The notes under the pieces were generated by a model. The model saw nothing but the letters and a program-made list of their open reading frames with translations. It ran no database searches and was not told the origin of the DNA. From Bacteroidales bacterium (GTDB lineage Bacteria; Bacteroidota; Bacteroidia; Bacteroidales; UBA932), in the NCBI GenBank assembly GCA_015060245.1, contig SUYU01000009.1, positions 55,395-119,394 on the forward strand: a DNA stretch of 64,000 nt, written 5' to 3'. The position numbers were made by a program, and so were the translations under genes. Positions 61,599 through 64,000 of the stretch are shown here, one piece after another. Position 1 is the first letter of the stretch. Each line of letters begins with the position of its first letter.

Positions 61599-63437
61599 AT
61601 GAGATTTTTTACAATTTTTTACCTCATCCTTTCGGTATCGGTATGTGCGTATGCACAAAATTCTGCTGAAAATGAGAGAAAGGCGGCAACTCTTCATAAA
61701 CAATATAAATTCGGCCAGGCTGTAGAGATTTATAATGCCATTCTGCAAAAGACGGTTGATTCGGCAGCCAGGGCAGCATTGGAAACCAGGCTAATACAGA
61801 GCGAAAACGGAAAGAGTCTCCTTGATTTTGCATTCAAGCCCGAAGTTGTTGCGAGGGAGGCCTTTGCCAAAGGTGATTTTTATCTGCACTATCCGGGGTT
61901 CGGAGAGGGTTCATGGGTGGTCCCGCCAAAATCGCTGGTTCCCGACACAAAGGGAGGCGAGTTTCCTGTTATGAATTATCCGTCGGGAAGCGGAAAATTA
62001 TACTTTTCGGCACCGGACAACAGCGGCTCATGGAACATCTACTATACATCCCGGCTCAATGATACGCTATGGAGTGCGCCGGTCATTCTGAATGAGAACA
62101 TAACCTCCATTGGAAATGAACTCTTTCCAATTGTGAGTCCCGACGGCAAACACCTCTATTTTTCATCAAACGGCCATTATGGCGTTGGCGGATACGACCT
62201 TTATGTGAGCGAGTGGAATGAGGAACTCTCCGATTGGGATGTGCCACAGAATATGGGCTTCCCATACTCCTCTCCTGCAAATGATTACCTTTTCTATAAT
62301 ACTCCCGACGGCCTCTACTCAATTTTTGCATCTGACAGGGATTGTGCCGCAGACAAAATGATGCTCTATGCCCTCAAGTTTGAGAATATGCCGCTCAAGA
62401 GATCGATAACACCGGAGGAGGCAGCAAAGATAGCCCGCCTTGAGCCCTCGGAAACAAAATCTCCATCAGATGAAGGAGAGTCATCTGCAATGGGCGCGGC
62501 TGCAGTTGGCGACAACAGTGAGTATGCAAATGCGGTAGAAAAGGTGAGGCGCCTACAGCAGCAGGTGGCGGATGCAATTGCCAAGGAGAGTGCAAGCAGG
62601 GAACTATACAACAAACTTACAAATCCTGACGATCTCAAGGCTCTTGAAAGAGCCATTGCGCAACAGGAGTTGGAGACCCTCTCCTTGCAGAACGAAGTGA
62701 ATGCTGCAGTAAGGGAACTTCAGAGCATTGAACTTGAGTTCCTCTCAAAGGGTATCTTTGTGCCGGAGGTGGATCTTGGCAATGAGAAGGAGGTAAAGGA
62801 GACAAAATCGCCATCCTTTGCTTTTGTGAACATGGCTATGGGCAAGACCCCCCAGTTGAATGTGGAGATTCCAGAGCCTGAAGTTGATCTCTCTTTCAGA
62901 ATATTGGATACAGCACAACTTGTTGATATAAAGGAGTTCCCTGATGGCCTCGTTTACCAGATACAACTCTTTACGCTTACACGCAAGGCAACTCTCAAGG
63001 CCCTTAAAGGGTTGAGCCCGGTGTTTGAAAGAAAGACATCAAGCGGAAAATATACCTATTCCGCAGGAATATTTGACAACTACAAGTCGGCCCTCTCCAA
63101 TCTTAATAAAGTGCGCAAGAGAGGTTTTACCACCGCTGCCATAACTGCCTACAGGGATGGCGCATACATGAATGTGACCAAGGCAAGGGCTCTTGAGAAG
63201 GAGATAGCGGAGTCGGTACTCTATCAGGTGGTAATAGAAGGATATCCTGAATCACTTCCAGGCGAGGTGCTTACCGTAATAAGGACATCAACGGAGAAGG
63301 ATATTGCCAAGATAACAGAGGGTGGAGTAGTGAAGTATGTAATAGGACCGTTCAGCAAGGCTGATGAGGCCAACACTCTTGCAACGGCAATCAAAGCGGT
63401 ATCTGACAAACAGATAAATGTTGAAAGTTTAAAATAA
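61599..63437 (+). CDS. Exported PD40-repeat protein with C-terminal SPOR-like region
   Basis: 612 aa with a signal peptide (cleavage near CAYAQN). A helical repeat segment (about 25-70) is followed by PD40 beta-propeller repeats (LFPIVSPDGKHLYFSSNGHY, GGYDLYVSEWNEE), an acidic linker, a coiled coil (about 305-385), and a C-terminal region of about 150 residues with YQIQLFTLTRK and YSAGIFDNYKSALSNLNKVR, which looks like one or two SPOR-type modules that bind denuded peptidoglycan. This domain set is common in Bacteroidetes envelope proteins associated with OmpA or PorE-like systems, though there is no OmpA domain here. Likely periplasmic; function inferred. Confidence 0.75.
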   Translation: MRFFTIFYLILSVSVCAYAQNSAENERKAATLHKQYKFGQAVEIYNAILQKTVDSAARAALETRLIQSENGKSLLDFAFKPEVVAREAFAKGDFYLHYPGFGEGSWVVPPKSLVPDTKGGEFPVMNYPSGSGKLYFSAPDNSGSWNIYYTSRLNDTLWSAPVILNENITSIGNELFPIVSPDGKHLYFSSNGHYGVGGYDLYVSEWNEELSDWDVPQNMGFPYSSPANDYLFYNTPDGLYSIFASDRDCAADKMMLYALKFENMPLKRSITPEEAAKIARLEPSETKSPSDEGESSAMGAAAVGDNSEYANAVEKVRRLQQQVADAIAKESASRELYNKLTNPDDLKALERAIAQQELETLSLQNEVNAAVRELQSIELEFLSKGIFVPEVDLGNEKEVKETKSPSFAFVNMAMGKTPQLNVEIPEPEVDLSFRILDTAQLVDIKEFPDGLVYQIQLFTLTRKATLKALKGLSPVFERKTSSGKYTYSAGIFDNYKSALSNLNKVRKRGFTTAAITAYRDGAYMNVTKARALEKEIAESVLYQVVIEGYPESLPGEVLTVIRTSTEKDIAKITEGGVVKYVIGPFSKADEANTLATAIKAVSDKQINVESLK

Positions 63438-63439
63438 GT

Positions 63440-63470
63440 TTTGTTCTTCAAGAAAAATTGCATACATTTG
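63440..63470 (+). promoter_or_regulatory. tRNA-Ser promoter
   Basis: TTTG at 63440-63443, exactly 19 bp, then TACATTTG at 63463-63470, a match to the full Bacteroidetes consensus. Transcription would start near 63477, about 43 nt before the mature tRNA. Confidence 0.75.
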
Positions 63471-63519
63471 CAGTCCCAATGAATGTTTGTGCAAACAAAC
63501 CCATCCGTTGAGGGGATCT

Positions 63520-63606
63520 GGTGAGATGGGTGAGTGGCTTAAACCAACAGTTTGCTAAACTGTCGTACGGGTAACCGTACCGGGGGTTCGAATCCCCCTC
63601 TCACCG
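63520..63606 (+). tRNA. tRNA-Ser(GCU)
   Basis: 87 nt with a 7-bp acceptor stem (GGTGAGA/TCTCACC), discriminator G, anticodon stem ACAGT/ACTGT with loop TTGCTAA, anticodon GCT at 63554-63556, a long variable arm (CGTACGG GTAA CCGTACC) typical of class II tRNAs, and a T-arm GGGGGTTCGAATCCCCC. The 3' CCA is not encoded (GCAG follows). It reads AGC and AGU serine codons. Confidence 0.97.
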
Positions 63607-63615
63607 CAGAAAGAA

Positions 63616-63656
63616 AGCCGCAAGTCGTTGAAAAACAAACACTTGCGGCTCTTTTT
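63616..63656 (+). terminator. tRNA-Ser terminator
   Basis: AGCCGCAAGT pairs with ACTTGCGGCT around a 15-nt loop, followed by CTTTTTG. It closes the one-gene tRNA unit. Confidence 0.85.
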
Positions 63657-63734
63657 GTGTCCTGAAAAATGCACGGAAATTGCACCGAGTCCCTGACCGA
63701 GGAGCAATTCGAAAAGCAGGTGGAGCGCTAAAAT

Positions 63735-64000
63735 TCATGCATAAATTTTAGCCAATCTAAAGAAAAAAAATTTCAAGTCTCTAACACCGTGTAAAGTTGC
63801 TCTGAATCTTTTGATTTTTGCATTGAAAGATTCAGCGGATGCATTGGTTGCTCTGTTGTTGAAATAATTCAGTATCTCTTTATAGTGTGAATATATTGTA
63901 GCACTGATTGTATTGAATGATTTGAATCCACTATCTGTAACCTCATTGAACCAGAGAGCCAATTTCTTATAGGCAATCCCCCTATGCTTGGATGTATTGT
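63735..64000 (-). CDS. ISL3/ISAon1-like transposase, C-terminal part (runs off the window)
   Basis: The stop is at 63735 and the frame is open to the window edge (at least 88 residues). NNRATNASAESFNAKIKRFR and FFFRLAKIYA at the end, with SGFKSFNTISATIY before, are the C-terminal signature of ISAon1-type (ISL3-related) transposases common in Bacteroidales, including the last catalytic Glu. No start is in the window, so whether the gene is intact cannot be seen. No terminal inverted repeat found between the tRNA terminator and the stop. Confidence 0.75.
   Translation of the reverse strand, partial: NTSKHRGIAYKKLALWFNEVTDSGFKSFNTISATIYSHYKEILNYFNNRATNASAESFNAKIKRFRATLHGVRDLKFFFFRLAKIYA

Noticed and set aside
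63669..63731. A 20-codon ORF after tRNA-Ser as a real small gene
   Set aside because: It has no ribosome binding site and looks like the tail of a lost reading frame.

Overview
The window looks like the chromosome of a Bacteroidales bacterium with moderate GC, gut- or host-associated by its gene content. The evidence is the Bacteroidetes-type promoter (TTTG, about 19-21 bp, TAnnTTTG) before many genes, a gldE-type CNNM gene, RNase R, a SecD-SecF fusion, tryptophanase, an adenosylcobalamin-dependent ribonucleotide reductase, fimbrillin-like lipoproteins with BspA-type leucine-rich repeats (LRRs), an Rpn/PD-(D/E)XK element and an ISAon1-like transposase. I cannot name a genus.

Layout. 1-7.4 kb: start of a gldE-like gene, a DUF2156 protein, a secreted S37 peptidase, and a three-gene envelope operon (outer-membrane-like protein, secreted protein, WG-repeat lipoprotein) divergent from a membrane-anchored Ser/Thr kinase. 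7.4-24.3 kb: a 17-kb surface-protein island, all on the minus strand. It has five lipoproteins that share a fimbrillin-like N-terminal domain but carry different LRR ectodomains (BspA type or plant type), two lipoproteins joining an EF-hand/dockerin-like segment to LRRs, and two tiny ORFs with a VEKGFA-type motif. One of the five genes is split by a 5-bp tandem duplication. A small DNA-binding-like gene at its lower edge has the same 25-bp promoter element as the top gene of the island.

24.3-28.5 kb: decayed accessory DNA (broken traX, tandem repeats, a dead and an intact copy of an Rpn-type nuclease unit) and a possible structured RNA. 28.5-50.3 kb: conserved housekeeping genes: ABC permease, rbfA, tyrS, a short response regulator, thiL, sufB-pnuC-sufC-sufD, nrdJ, ispE, dnaE, gpmI, rnr and an M28 aminopeptidase.

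50.3-56.6 kb: a compact, apparently unnamed RiPP-like locus (44-aa Cys-rich precursor, SPASM radical SAM enzyme, YcaO enzyme with a Cys-rich tail), then four hypothetical envelope genes. The last of these is preceded by a roughly 285-nt leader or small RNA ending in a strong terminator whose stem competes with an alternative antiterminator-like helix. A 188-bp foldback element follows. 56.8-64 kb: tnaA, secDF, a PD40/SPOR-like envelope protein, tRNA-Ser(GCU) with its own promoter and terminator, and the end of an ISL3/ISAon1-type transposase running off the window.

Most interesting: the YcaO/radical SAM peptide locus, the terminator/antiterminator RNA at 56.25-56.55 kb, and the modular LRR island with its shared promoter element and frameshift.
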